A stretch of 64,000 bases of DNA, from contig NZ_AXUS01000011.1 of NCBI RefSeq assembly GCF_000498755.1, positions 38,323 through 102,322 of the forward strand. Reading direction: 5' to 3'. Position 1 is the first letter of the stretch. Each line of letters begins with the position of its first letter. Of this stretch, positions 8,727 through 16,312 are shown piece after piece. The DNA comes from Clostridioides mangenotii TR (GTDB lineage: Bacteria > Bacillota > Clostridia > Peptostreptococcales > Peptostreptococcaceae). Under the pieces are notes generated by a model that did no database searches, had not been told where the DNA came from, and saw nothing but the letters and a program-made list of their open reading frames with translations. A program made the translations under genes and the position numbers.

Positions 8727-9058
8727 TACTTTTTTATCAAAAATATCTATTTTATTTCTAGAAACCCTAGAATATCCGATATTTCCCTGTTTTTTACAGT
8801 TGTATTTGATCAATTCTTGTTTTAATCTGTCTAATCTATCATTAAAAAGTCTTTTTATCTTCTCATCCACTTCAGACAGTTTTTTATCATTATATATTTC
8901 AATAAATTTATCTTTTTCACTCTCATCTATACTTTCTAGCAACAGCATTCGCTCATCCAATTTTTCATCTATCTTTAAATACTCTTCATTTTCTAGTAAT
9001 TCTATCAGTTCAAGTGATTTTTTTCATACATAACACTTTTATCCTCTATGCTGTTCAT
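8724..9058 (-). pseudogene. FliT-like small coiled-coil flagellar protein, frameshifted
   Basis: A short, highly charged helical protein of about 111 residues lies between fliD and fliC, where FliT-type export chaperones or the uncharacterised C. difficile counterpart sit. The start MNSIEDKSVMYEK (ATG at 9058, Shine-Dalgarno AGGTG in the end of fliD) and the body SLELIELLENEEYLKIDEKLDERM lie in different frames. They join if one A is added to the run of seven (plus-strand T run 9018-9024). As written, the downstream frame could only be read from a TTG at 8960 (78 aa). Function as chaperone is inferred from position and helical character only. Confidence 0.6.
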
Positions 9059-9063
9059 TAAAT

Positions 9064-10560
9064 CTACACCTGATTAAAGTAGTTCATTTGTGCATTGTAT
9101 TTATTAAGGGATGCTTCTAGGTTTGCAAACTGAGCATATAATCTACTTTCTCTTTCTTTCATTTTCTCAATTAACCTATTTATTATCTGCTCCTGGTCAT
9201 TTATTTCTTTTGAGTATAAATTATTTGCACTTGTCGCTGATTTATCTATTCCAGATTTTTTTGCAAGTATAGATGTCGAACTGCCGGCATATTCGTAAAG
9301 TGTATCTTTTACTTTTTCAAACAGACCTTTTTTGCTAGAATTACCCACTAGTATTTCTTTTACTTTATCTCCATTTTGTTCAAGTGCCTGCCTAAATTTA
9401 TCCTCATCGAAGTCAATTTGACCTCTTTTATTGTAATCTTGGGCTACTGTTAGTCCCATGTCAGATAAATTAAATCCAGCATCACCTATATTTCCAAATA
9501 TATCTTCACTCAAATCTTCGACAAATTTCCTAAGCTCATCGTCATTTTTAAGAACTCCTTCTCTAGCCTTTTGATTCCAGTTCTCTATTTCTTTCTCACT
9601 CATTTCTTTCTTTTGTTCATCTGTCAATGGAGCAAAGTCCTTTGCCTTTTTCTGAATGACAAGAGTGTACATTTTGTCTAATAAGCCATTGTACTCTTTA
9701 ATAAAAGACTTCATGTTATCAACTGAATTGCCGCTATCTACTATTGATGTAAGTTTAGACTCGCCAACAGAATTAACATTATACGATATATTATCTATTA
9801 TAAAATTATTTTTATTTTCATTTAACGCCCTGATTACTTCGCCTGTAACCGAGTCTTTAACTTCGCCTTCAAGATTTTTACCACTCTTTGTATAAACTCC
9901 ATTTACACTAGGCCCTAAATCTTTAAGATCTGTAGTAGTACTATCTGATACTATACCGTCTATAAAGTCTCCGCCGATCTCAAACTTTGAGTCAGCTCCC
10001 TCTCCACTTCCAGAAATTATCAGCTCACCCCTCATGTCATTAAAGCTAGCTTTTATACTCCCATCACCTTCAAATGCTTTGTTGATCTTGCTTGCAATAT
10101 CCTTTTCTGAATCAGCTATATCTACTTCAATATCTTTTCCATTTATAGTTATTATGCTCGATCCAGAAGCAATCTGTTTTTTTATTGAATCCATGCTTAT
10201 AGATATTTTAGGTGGTTCAGCGACCTGTGTAATGTCAAAAGTATAATTAATTCTATCTGTTCCAGAACCAGATACAGCAGTAATTACATCTGTATTTGAA
10301 CTATTTATTTTGAAAGTAGAATAATTTTTGTCAGATAACAAATTGTTATTTGATGTCATACTAAAATACTTATCGTACAATGATTTTGCATCTTTAATTA
10401 TATCTCTGTATATCTCTTGCTTCCACTTAGTTCTCTGTTGATTTTGCTTTGCTTTATCGACTTGTTCTTGGTTTTTAACCAACATCTCTTTAATTATTTT
10501 CTCTGTATCTATTCCACTTCCAGATAAACCTGTTATCCTAACTGGGTTTATACTCGCCAT
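9064..10560 (-). CDS. fliD: Flagellar filament cap protein FliD
   Basis: FliD caps the growing filament and folds flagellin subunits into place. The 498-residue protein shows the FliD N-domain (INPVRITGLSGSGIDTEKIIKEMLVKNQ), the FliD C-domain with the NISYNVNSVGESKLTSIVD segment, and the helical C-terminus (ERESRLYAQFANLEASLNKYNAQMNYF) that is almost invariant in the family. A GGGGAGG site precedes the ATG at 10560. It is preceded by fliS, its usual partner. Confidence 0.95.
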   Translation of the reverse strand: MASINPVRITGLSGSGIDTEKIIKEMLVKNQEQVDKAKQNQQRTKWKQEIYRDIIKDAKSLYDKYFSMTSNNNLLSDKNYSTFKINSSNTDVITAVSGSGTDRINYTFDITQVAEPPKISISMDSIKKQIASGSSIITINGKDIEVDIADSEKDIASKINKAFEGDGSIKASFNDMRGELIISGSGEGADSKFEIGGDFIDGIVSDSTTTDLKDLGPSVNGVYTKSGKNLEGEVKDSVTGEVIRALNENKNNFIIDNISYNVNSVGESKLTSIVDSGNSVDNMKSFIKEYNGLLDKMYTLVIQKKAKDFAPLTDEQKKEMSEKEIENWNQKAREGVLKNDDELRKFVEDLSEDIFGNIGDAGFNLSDMGLTVAQDYNKRGQIDFDEDKFRQALEQNGDKVKEILVGNSSKKGLFEKVKDTLYEYAGSSTSILAKKSGIDKSATSANNLYSKEINDQEQIINRLIEKMKERESRLYAQFANLEASLNKYNAQMNYFNQV

Positions 10561-10575
10561 AAAAAATCCTCCCCA

Positions 10576-10950
10576 CTATCTAGCATTTTCGTCTACTTCA
10601 TACCATAAATCTCTAATTTGCTCTATTAGTGGCAATAATTTATCTAAAATCTCTGCATCCTTCTTAATATTAGCTTTCATAAGCTCTTGTCTTATAAAAT
10701 CATAAACATCATATATATCTGTAGTCCAACCTCCTACGCTCGTATCTAAAGTAGACATAAGCTCGATAAATATGTTTTGTACTCTAACTAATTCTGAATG
10801 CGCTTTATTAATATTTTTATCCAATATTGCCAATCTAGCTATTTTAGTGTATTTAACTGCCCCATCTAAAAGCATTAAAAGCAGTTTATTTTGAGTTGCT
10901 GTATTCACTTCATTTTGTTTGTATGTATTATATGGATTAGTTTGATTCAT
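10576..10950 (-). CDS. fliS: Flagellin export chaperone FliS
   Basis: FliS binds the C-terminus of flagellin in the cytoplasm and prevents early polymerisation. The 124-residue protein has the family opening NPYNTYKQNEVNTATQNKLLLMLLDGAVKY and the conserved YDFIRQELMKANIKKD helix. In Firmicutes FliS also binds the FliW-CsrA circuit indirectly by titrating flagellin. Only one copy is present, whereas (from memory) C. difficile has two tandem copies. Confidence 0.94.
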   Translation of the reverse strand: MNQTNPYNTYKQNEVNTATQNKLLLMLLDGAVKYTKIARLAILDKNINKAHSELVRVQNIFIELMSTLDTSVGGWTTDIYDVYDFIRQELMKANIKKDAEILDKLLPLIEQIRDLWYEVDENAR

Positions 10951-10969
10951 TTTTTACCTCACAGTGAAT

Positions 10970-11182
10970 TTACTTTAATAAATCTGATAGATTAGATTTT
11001 TTATTTATTGCCTTTATATTTTCTTCTTTTACTTTTTCATAAATTTCTTTTCTTAGAATACTTACATCTTTAGGTGCTGAAATTCCCAATTTAACAGTGT
11101 TGTTGTCAACACTTATAACTGTAATTTCTATATCATCACCTAGCAGTATTGTATCATCTTTTTTTCTAGATATAACTAACAC
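10970..11182 (-). CDS. csrA: Carbon storage regulator CsrA, flagellin translation repressor
   Basis: CsrA is a dimeric RNA-binding protein that blocks ribosome access at GGA-containing hairpins. The 70-residue protein begins [22 protein letters not shown] and contains [21 protein letters not shown], both hallmark segments. Arg at position 6 and the C-terminal Arg/Glu helix used for RNA contact are present. It starts at the stop of fliW, so the antagonist and the repressor are made together. Its evident target is the fliC leader at 8622-8652. Confidence 0.96.
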   Translation of the reverse strand: MLVISRKKDDTILLGDDIEITVISVDNNTVKLGISAPKDVSILRKEIYEKVKEENIKAINKKSNLSDLLK

Positions 11183-11568
11183 TATTTATCACCCCTTAAT
11201 TTGAAAGGAGTTTTTATATCGTATTTATCGTTTTGTATTACAATTTGAGATGCTAATTCCTTGTTTATATTTAAAACGATAGGAGCTCTCATGTTTACAG
11301 TCGATGTAGCAAGACTTTCCCCTAGAGTTATTATATTTAACAATATTACATCCTCTGGATTTTCTATCTCAAGATCCTTAATATCGCTATCACTTAGATC
11401 TATTTCATAATCTTCATCAACAGCAAAAGGAGAAATAGATAAAAAACTTATATTTTTATCCTCCGTTGAATTAATCTCATTGAATAACGGATTAGCTTCT
11501 ACATCCAGTATTTCAAACTTATTTAAATTGTCAAATCCTAGTAATGGCTTTCTAAATTCTACGTTCAT
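11182..11568 (-). CDS. fliW: Flagellar assembly factor FliW, CsrA antagonist
   Basis: FliW is a small beta-barrel protein that binds either flagellin or CsrA. When flagellin is exported, free FliW removes CsrA from the fliC mRNA. The sequence shows the family pattern [24 protein letters not shown], then [34 protein letters not shown] and the [27 protein letters not shown] end. An ATG at 11583 overlaps the flgL stop, but the ATG at 11568 lies five bases after AAAGAGG and gives the usual N-terminus (MNVEFRK, 128 aa). Confidence 0.93.
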   Translation of the reverse strand: MNVEFRKPLLGFDNLNKFEILDVEANPLFNEINSTEDKNISFLSISPFAVDEDYEIDLSDSDIKDLEIENPEDVILLNIITLGESLATSTVNMRAPIVLNINKELASQIVIQNDKYDIKTPFKLRGDK

Positions 11569-11582
11569 AATTACCTCTTTCA

Positions 11583-12506
11583 TTAAATATAATCAAGTAT
11601 TGTACTATTGAAAAATTGTGTTGTCGTCTTTAATGTCGCAGTATATACAAATTCAGCTTCTTTTAACTTAGTTAATGTAGTCGCGTAATCTGCATCTTGT
11701 TTTTTTGATAGCGCTTCTTTTATAACAACTAAATCGTCTCCATTTTTATCCTTTAAGGCTTCAAACTGTTTTGTCTTAGCACCATTTTGTGCTCTAGCTC
11801 CAGATATATCAGCTATAATCTTTTCCATTTTATCTAAGAATACAGTAGATAGATTTTTATCACTGTCATCTCTTACAGCCAATTCCTGAGATAAATCGTT
11901 TAAATCTTTAAACAGGTCATTAGATCCAAATATATCTTTAAGAGTAGTATTGAAATTACCCTTTACCCCAGATCCTAGATCTAGATGTAGGTTGTTGTCC
12001 ATCTTACTAGGATCCAGATTATCGCTTATTTTTATTGTTATGGCACCAGTCAAAGCATCTATCTCATATGTCACAGGAGCTTCATCTGTATCTGTTCCAG
12101 AGAATATATAGTCCCCACCATGGGATGTATTTAGGGTATCCACCATTTGTTTCATTAAATTATCAATGTTATTTTTTATTTTATCTAGATCTTCATCTGT
12201 ATGAATTCCATTTCCACTCTCTATTAATAACTTTTTTATATCAGATGTTATTTTTCCAAGTTGATCGAGCGCATTATCAGTTTGATCCATCCATTCAATT
12301 CCCTCATTACAGTTTTTTTCATACTGTTCTACTGATTTAACTTCATTTCTCATGTTTAAAATTTTAGCGGTATTAAACGGATCATCTGATAGTCTATTAA
12401 CTTTTCTTCCAGTCACAATACGCTGATTTTCTTTATCCATTTTCTGAAGATTATTTTGTATAGAATTTAAATGGCTTGTATTCATCATGCCGTTACTTAT
12501 TCTCAT
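11583..12506 (-). CDS. flgL: Hook-filament junction protein FlgL (HAP3)
   Basis: FlgL joins the hook to the filament. The 307-residue protein begins MRISNGMMNTSHLNSIQNNLQKMDKENQRI, close to flagellin, then TGRKVNRLSDDPFNTAKIL. It ends in a flagellin-type helix (LKEAEFVYTATLKTTTQFFNSTILDYI). It follows flgK by 12 bases and its stop overlaps the fliW region, so flgK, flgL, fliW and csrA are one transcription unit. Confidence 0.93.
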   Translation of the reverse strand: MRISNGMMNTSHLNSIQNNLQKMDKENQRIVTGRKVNRLSDDPFNTAKILNMRNEVKSVEQYEKNCNEGIEWMDQTDNALDQLGKITSDIKKLLIESGNGIHTDEDLDKIKNNIDNLMKQMVDTLNTSHGGDYIFSGTDTDEAPVTYEIDALTGAITIKISDNLDPSKMDNNLHLDLGSGVKGNFNTTLKDIFGSNDLFKDLNDLSQELAVRDDSDKNLSTVFLDKMEKIIADISGARAQNGAKTKQFEALKDKNGDDLVVIKEALSKKQDADYATTLTKLKEAEFVYTATLKTTTQFFNSTILDYI

Positions 12507-12517
12507 TGAAAGCCTCC

Positions 12518-13798
12518 TTATCTTATAATTCCGTTTATAACTACATCTAATAGTTGGTCTACTGTAGACAATACTTTTGCACTTGCAGTGTATGAGTGAT
12601 TTAGCTGTATAAGGTTAACCATCTCCTCATCTATAGAAACACCTGATACACTCATTCTAAAATTGTCTACTTCTGTCAGCAGACCCCTTTGATTTTTTTC
12701 ATCCTGTACAACTTTGCTAGAGTCTATTCCTATTCTCTCAGCATAGTTATTATAATATTTGTTTATAGTGGTTTCTTCACCATTCATACTAAATTTTTGA
12801 TTTTGTACATTTCCAACTGCTTTTGCTTGTTCAGATGTTATATCCATTAAGTATGGGTTATTTTTTATAGTCTCCTCTACCTTTATCAATTTGTCTGCTG
12901 GAGGATTCCCTTTCTCAAAAAAAGTTCCACCATAAGCATTGTTAACTTGATCTACAATAGTGTCTGACAAAGTTTGTAAGCCCTCCATGTACTCATTTAG
13001 TTTTCCATCCATATCATGATAACCTTGAAGTGATCCTGACACTTTAACTCCGTTGTTAAACGCATCTTCTAACTCTGCTCTATCTAATTTTCCATCTGCA
13101 ATCATTGCAGCAACATCGTTATCTTGAATATCCAATTTTGAGCTTAGCTCGTCTAATATCCTGTCTTTTTCATCTAGTAAAGTATTTGGATCAGATCCAC
13201 TTGCATTTACCAAATCAATTTGTCTCTCTATCTCTTTTAAAGAATCCAACATTCCATTAATTTGTTCAATTTCAGTGTCGATATTTCCGCTAATTCCTTC
13301 TTTTAGATTGTTTAATTTATTGTAGGCATCGCTCAAAGCATTTGCTAAATCTAAACCTTTTTCAACGACAAGGTTTTTACTGCTTTTGCTAGAAGTATTT
13401 TTTGATAATTCTTCCCATCCAGAGAAAAAATCTTTTAGCTTTGAGGAAATCCCATAATCACTTGGTTCCTTTATTATACTTTCTATTCCATTGTAGTAAT
13501 CGTACTTTACATTGGTTTTCCCATAGTTATGAACTTCGCTTCTGTATTGATGGTCATAAAATGCGTTTCGTGCTCTAGTTATGGCTGATATTCCAGCACC
13601 TGTACCCATTTGTCCACTGTTTGTTATATTATTTCTCGATGGATTATAAAGTGCACCCGATGATACTATTTCAGCACGTTGTCTTGAGTATCCTGGAGTA
13701 TTTATGTTTGCGACATTGTTAGATGTTGTCTGTATTGCCTTTTGATGTACTCGCATTCCAGACTCAGATGTCCTAAGTGTTAAAAATAATCCTGACAT
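12518..13798 (-). CDS. flgK: Hook-filament junction protein FlgK (HAP1)
   Basis: FlgK is the hook-proximal junction protein. The N-terminus (LFLTLRTSESGMRVHQKAIQTTSNNVANINTPGYSRQRAEI) and the C-terminus (GVSIDEEMVNLIQLNHSYTASAKVLSTVDQLLDVVINGI) are the FlgK signatures. At 426 residues it is short for FlgK, so the variable surface domain is reduced. It lies after the flgN-like gene, its likely chaperone. Confidence 0.95.
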   Translation of the reverse strand: MSGLFLTLRTSESGMRVHQKAIQTTSNNVANINTPGYSRQRAEIVSSGALYNPSRNNITNSGQMGTGAGISAITRARNAFYDHQYRSEVHNYGKTNVKYDYYNGIESIIKEPSDYGISSKLKDFFSGWEELSKNTSSKSSKNLVVEKGLDLANALSDAYNKLNNLKEGISGNIDTEIEQINGMLDSLKEIERQIDLVNASGSDPNTLLDEKDRILDELSSKLDIQDNDVAAMIADGKLDRAELEDAFNNGVKVSGSLQGYHDMDGKLNEYMEGLQTLSDTIVDQVNNAYGGTFFEKGNPPADKLIKVEETIKNNPYLMDITSEQAKAVGNVQNQKFSMNGEETTINKYYNNYAERIGIDSSKVVQDEKNQRGLLTEVDNFRMSVSGVSIDEEMVNLIQLNHSYTASAKVLSTVDQLLDVVINGIIR

Positions 13799-13810
13799 TT
13801 GTTTTTCCCC

Positions 13811-14227
13811 CTATCTACTTATCTGACCTTTAGCATTATAAGTACTTACTTCTGAATTTTTCGGCTTCATAAACTCCATCAATCTCTTAGTGAAATTTAA
13901 TTCTTTCTTTATCAGATCTACATTAAATTTTTGCTGGCTAGATACCCCTGTAATCAATATCTTTATTTCTCTATAGATATTTTTCAAAAAAGTATCCTCC
14001 GTTATTTCGATAAATTCTATAAATTCGCTATCCTCGCCAATTATTTGTCTTCTTTTTATTTCTATTGTAGCCAGATTTCTACTTGCAGACTCTAACTTCT
14101 TATTTAGTTTGTTTAGTTTTTTTATATCCTTTTTCAAAATATAATCTAACTGAACATCTAATAAATTTATCATATTATCTAATTCTTCTTTTTCCTCGTA
14201 AAGTACAACCTTCAAATCAGCAATCAT
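13811..14227 (-). CDS. FlgN-like flagellar export chaperone
   Basis: FlgN proteins are small helical chaperones for FlgK and FlgL. This 138-residue protein is almost entirely helical and charged (ADLKVVLYEEKEELDNMINLLDVQLDYILKKDIKKLNKLNKKLE). It lies between flgM and flgK, the standard FlgN position. Sequence similarity within the family is weak, so the call leans on position, size and helical content. It starts four bases after the flgM stop. Confidence 0.75.
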   Translation of the reverse strand: MIADLKVVLYEEKEELDNMINLLDVQLDYILKKDIKKLNKLNKKLESASRNLATIEIKRRQIIGEDSEFIEFIEITEDTFLKNIYREIKILITGVSSQQKFNVDLIKKELNFTKRLMEFMKPKNSEVSTYNAKGQISR

Positions 14228-14231
14228 TTTT

Positions 14232-14507
14232 TTATCCTTTCACTATACCCAACATCTTTTTAGCTATTTTATTTGAATCTATTACATATGTTCCATTTTC
14301 AATGGCTTTTTTGATTTTATCGGTTTTTTTAATGTCTATGTACTCATTTATTGTCTCTGTTGTAATCAACATTTCTCTTGCTACTGGTGATAATTCTATC
14401 TTGTCTATACTTGTAACTGAACTTACATCTTTACTATTATAAAACGTTGAAATATTCTCTTTATAGCTATTCACAGCTATATTTAAATTGATATTTTTTA
14501 TATCCAT
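14232..14507 (-). CDS. flgM: Anti-sigma-28 factor FlgM
   Basis: FlgM binds sigma-28 until the hook is complete and FlgM is exported, which releases late-gene transcription. The 91-residue protein has a disordered Ser/Lys-rich N-terminus. Its C-terminal sigma-binding part has the family pattern DKIELSPVARE ... KTDKIKKAIENGTYVIDSNKIAKKML. It heads the flgM-flgN-flgK-flgL-fliW-csrA unit. A sigma-28-type promoter at 14542-14568 makes it part of its own feedback loop. Confidence 0.93.
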   Translation of the reverse strand: MDIKNINLNIAVNSYKENISTFYNSKDVSSVTSIDKIELSPVAREMLITTETINEYIDIKKTDKIKKAIENGTYVIDSNKIAKKMLGIVKG

Positions 14508-14541
14508 AAATGATCCCCCAGATATTCTCCTTATACAGTAA

Positions 14542-14568
14542 TTATCGTCTATTGAGTGAAAATATTTA
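14542..14568 (-). promoter_or_regulatory. Sigma-28 (sigma-D/FliA type) promoter of flgM
   Basis: On the minus strand TAAA (14565-14568), a 15-base spacer and GACGATAA (14542-14549) differ from the TAAA-N15-GCCGATAA consensus at a single base of the -10. A start site ~30 bases upstream of the flgM ATG follows. Confidence 0.82.
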
Positions 14569-14602
14569 ATGTTTCTGGACTATTTGTTTAAATTTAAGTA
14601 CA

Positions 14603-14636
14603 GAAAAAGACTAGTTATATTATATAAACTAGTCTA
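14603..14636 (-). terminator. Rho-independent terminator after fliN
   Basis: A perfect stem GACTAGTT/AACTAGTC (14609-14616 and 14627-14634) is followed on the minus strand by TTTTTC. It separates the transglycosylase-yaaR-fliN unit from flgM. Confidence 0.8.
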
Positions 14637-14657
14637 ATCGTTTTTAAATTTTAAATT

Positions 14658-14969
14658 TTAATTTAAACTTGAATTTTGCACATCCAATACCTTTACTGAT
14701 ATGTTATTGTCAAATACTACACTCTCACCACACGCTATCTTTTTATCATTTAGATATATATCTAATTTTTCATCTATGTGCTTATCCAATACAATTGTAG
14801 ATCCATTATGTAATCCAAGAATATCCCTTATACTTTTTGTAACACTTCCAATAGAAACCGATACTGAAACTTCTGCATCAAATAAATTATGGTTCGAAGT
14901 CAATACACCTGTTTCTCTTTCCACTAACTGATCAAATTCAAGTTCATATACTTCTTCTGTCTTATTCAT
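14658..14969 (-). CDS. fliN: FliN-type flagellar motor switch protein (SpoA domain)
   Basis: FliN forms the lower part of the C-ring. The C-terminal ~75 residues are a SpoA/FliN domain: AEVSVSVSIGSVTKSIRDILGLHNGSTIVLDKHIDEKLDIYLNDKKIACGESVVFDNNISVKVLDV. There is a short acidic N-terminal extension and no CheC-like domain, so it is FliN and not FliY. An upstream in-frame ATG at 14981 exists. The ATG at 14969 is preceded by GGAG at six bases and is preferred (103 aa). It lies away from the fliM-fliF gene block. Confidence 0.88.
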   Translation of the reverse strand: MNKTEEVYELEFDQLVERETGVLTSNHNLFDAEVSVSVSIGSVTKSIRDILGLHNGSTIVLDKHIDEKLDIYLNDKKIACGESVVFDNNISVKVLDVQNSSLN

Positions 14970-15000
14970 ATTTTTCTCCAACTTTGATAAAATTTTTTAA

Positions 15001-15423
15001 TTATCTATAAAGATCTATCAACAGACCTTGTACCTCATCAACTAATGATATTATATTTATATTATCTTTTTCTTCATTTAAAAGTTCCTTAGTTAAGTGT
15101 TCAAGCTTCTCATCTACTACTTCTACTGTCTTAAAATACTGCTGCTCCCAAAAACCGCTTTTATTATTTAACGTATAAGTATATTCAACAGCCGACTCTA
15201 AATAATCTTTGATAGCCATTTTATATTTTTTTATATCTAAGTAACTTTCAGTTATTGTAAGCCTCTCTCCTAGACTTTTCACTTTTTCTAAACTCTGCTT
15301 AACATCTTCAAGCGACTTTTCCTTTTGGATATAGTTAAACTTCTCATTAAACTTTTTATATCCATCTATCTTTCTTGTTTCATATATTGTGGATGGCTTT
15401 AATTTTAGATCCTCTATTTTCAT
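15001..15423 (-). CDS. YaaR family (DUF327) protein
   Basis: This 140-residue protein resembles the DUF327/YaaR family of Firmicutes. It shows a helical body (GERLTITESYLDIKKYKMAIKDYLESAVEYTYTL) and the conserved C-terminus ISLVDEVQGLLIDLY. The role of the family is not established. It lies between a lytic transglycosylase and fliN, in the same order as the C. difficile locus, so a part in flagellar assembly or motor anchoring is plausible. Its start is six bases before the end of the transglycosylase gene. Confidence 0.75.
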   Translation of the reverse strand: MKIEDLKLKPSTIYETRKIDGYKKFNEKFNYIQKEKSLEDVKQSLEKVKSLGERLTITESYLDIKKYKMAIKDYLESAVEYTYTLNNKSGFWEQQYFKTVEVVDEKLEHLTKELLNEEKDNINIISLVDEVQGLLIDLYR

Positions 15424-15429
15424 ATCCGA

Positions 15430-16116
15430 CTACCCTAAATAATGCTTCATTACTTTAGGCACGTAATTTTGAGTTTCTTTAGGCATTTTATATATATCAT
15501 CCGGAGAAACGACCCCTCTTTTTCTCATTCTTGTAGGTCCTCCATTATATGCCATCAACGCCATTTTTACATCGCCTTTATATAAATCTAAATACTCTTT
15601 TATATGTCTAGTGCCACCATCAATATTTTCTTCAATGTTAAACGGATTTTTTACATTTAAATCTCTACAGTTTTCGGGCATTAATTGCATTAGCCCCTTA
15701 GCACCTGCTGAAGATACTGTATTTGGGTTGAAATTGGACTCTACCTTTATTATCGCCTTAATAAGGTTTTCATTAACTCCATATTTTTTAGATGCTAATG
15801 CTACTGCGTTCTCTATTCTAGCCTTTGTATCCACATCTTTACTAGTAACATTCACTACTTTCTCTGCCATATTATTGTTATTAAGTGGTTCTCTCATATT
15901 GCTTAGGTTATCTAAATAATCTGTCATAAACTCATTTTGATTTCCTAAAGCATTATTCTGTTTAGATCTCTGGGATAAAGCTAATAACAATCCCTCTACT
16001 ACCAGACTAAATATATCTGTACCTTTATTACTGCAATCACAGCTATTTGTGCTATTGTTTAAATTTGTACCTGTAAGTGTGCCCGTGCTTAACAAATTGC
16101 TTATCTCAAATGACAT
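15430..16116 (-). CDS. Lytic transglycosylase (SLT domain), flagellar locus
   Basis: This peptidoglycan-cleaving enzyme could open the wall for rod growth. The C-terminal ~125 residues are a Slt-type domain: the catalytic Glu in IIKVESNFNP, then SSAGAKGLMQLMP, NIEENIDGGTRHIKEYLDLY and ALMAYNGGP, all family signatures. The N-terminal ~100 residues are low-complexity and Asn-rich, with no signal peptide, which suggests export through the flagellar system. An ATG at 16134 exists. The ATG at 16116 has AAGGA eight bases upstream and is preferred. It heads the unit ending at the 14603 terminator. Confidence 0.85.
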   Translation of the reverse strand: MSFEISNLLSTGTLTGTNLNNSTNSCDCSNKGTDIFSLVVEGLLLALSQRSKQNNALGNQNEFMTDYLDNLSNMREPLNNNNMAEKVVNVTSKDVDTKARIENAVALASKKYGVNENLIKAIIKVESNFNPNTVSSAGAKGLMQLMPENCRDLNVKNPFNIEENIDGGTRHIKEYLDLYKGDVKMALMAYNGGPTRMRKRGVVSPDDIYKMPKETQNYVPKVMKHYLG

Positions 16117-16167
16117 AAATTCTTTCCTTTCCATTATAATAATCCTTAAATTATTTCGAATAATGCA

Positions 16168-16207
16168 AATTATGCTATGTTTATATCATAATAAACATAG
16201 CATAATT
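16168..16207. terminator. Perfect 17-bp inverted repeat between purL and the flagellar transglycosylase gene
   Basis: AATTATGCTATGTTTAT (16168-16184) and ATAAACATAGCATAATT (16191-16207) form a perfect stem with a 6-base loop. On the minus strand it follows purL and lies ~50 bases before the next start. It can act as the pur operon terminator although the T tract is weak, or as an operator for the downstream unit. Confidence 0.5.
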
Positions 16208-16312
16208 ATTTTAGCACAAGAATTATTTATAATCCACGATTTTATAAACCATTGTTTTTTAGTCGACTATTAAAACGTAGTATTTTCAAGCCTTTCAGAG
16301 TACTTTATTAAT

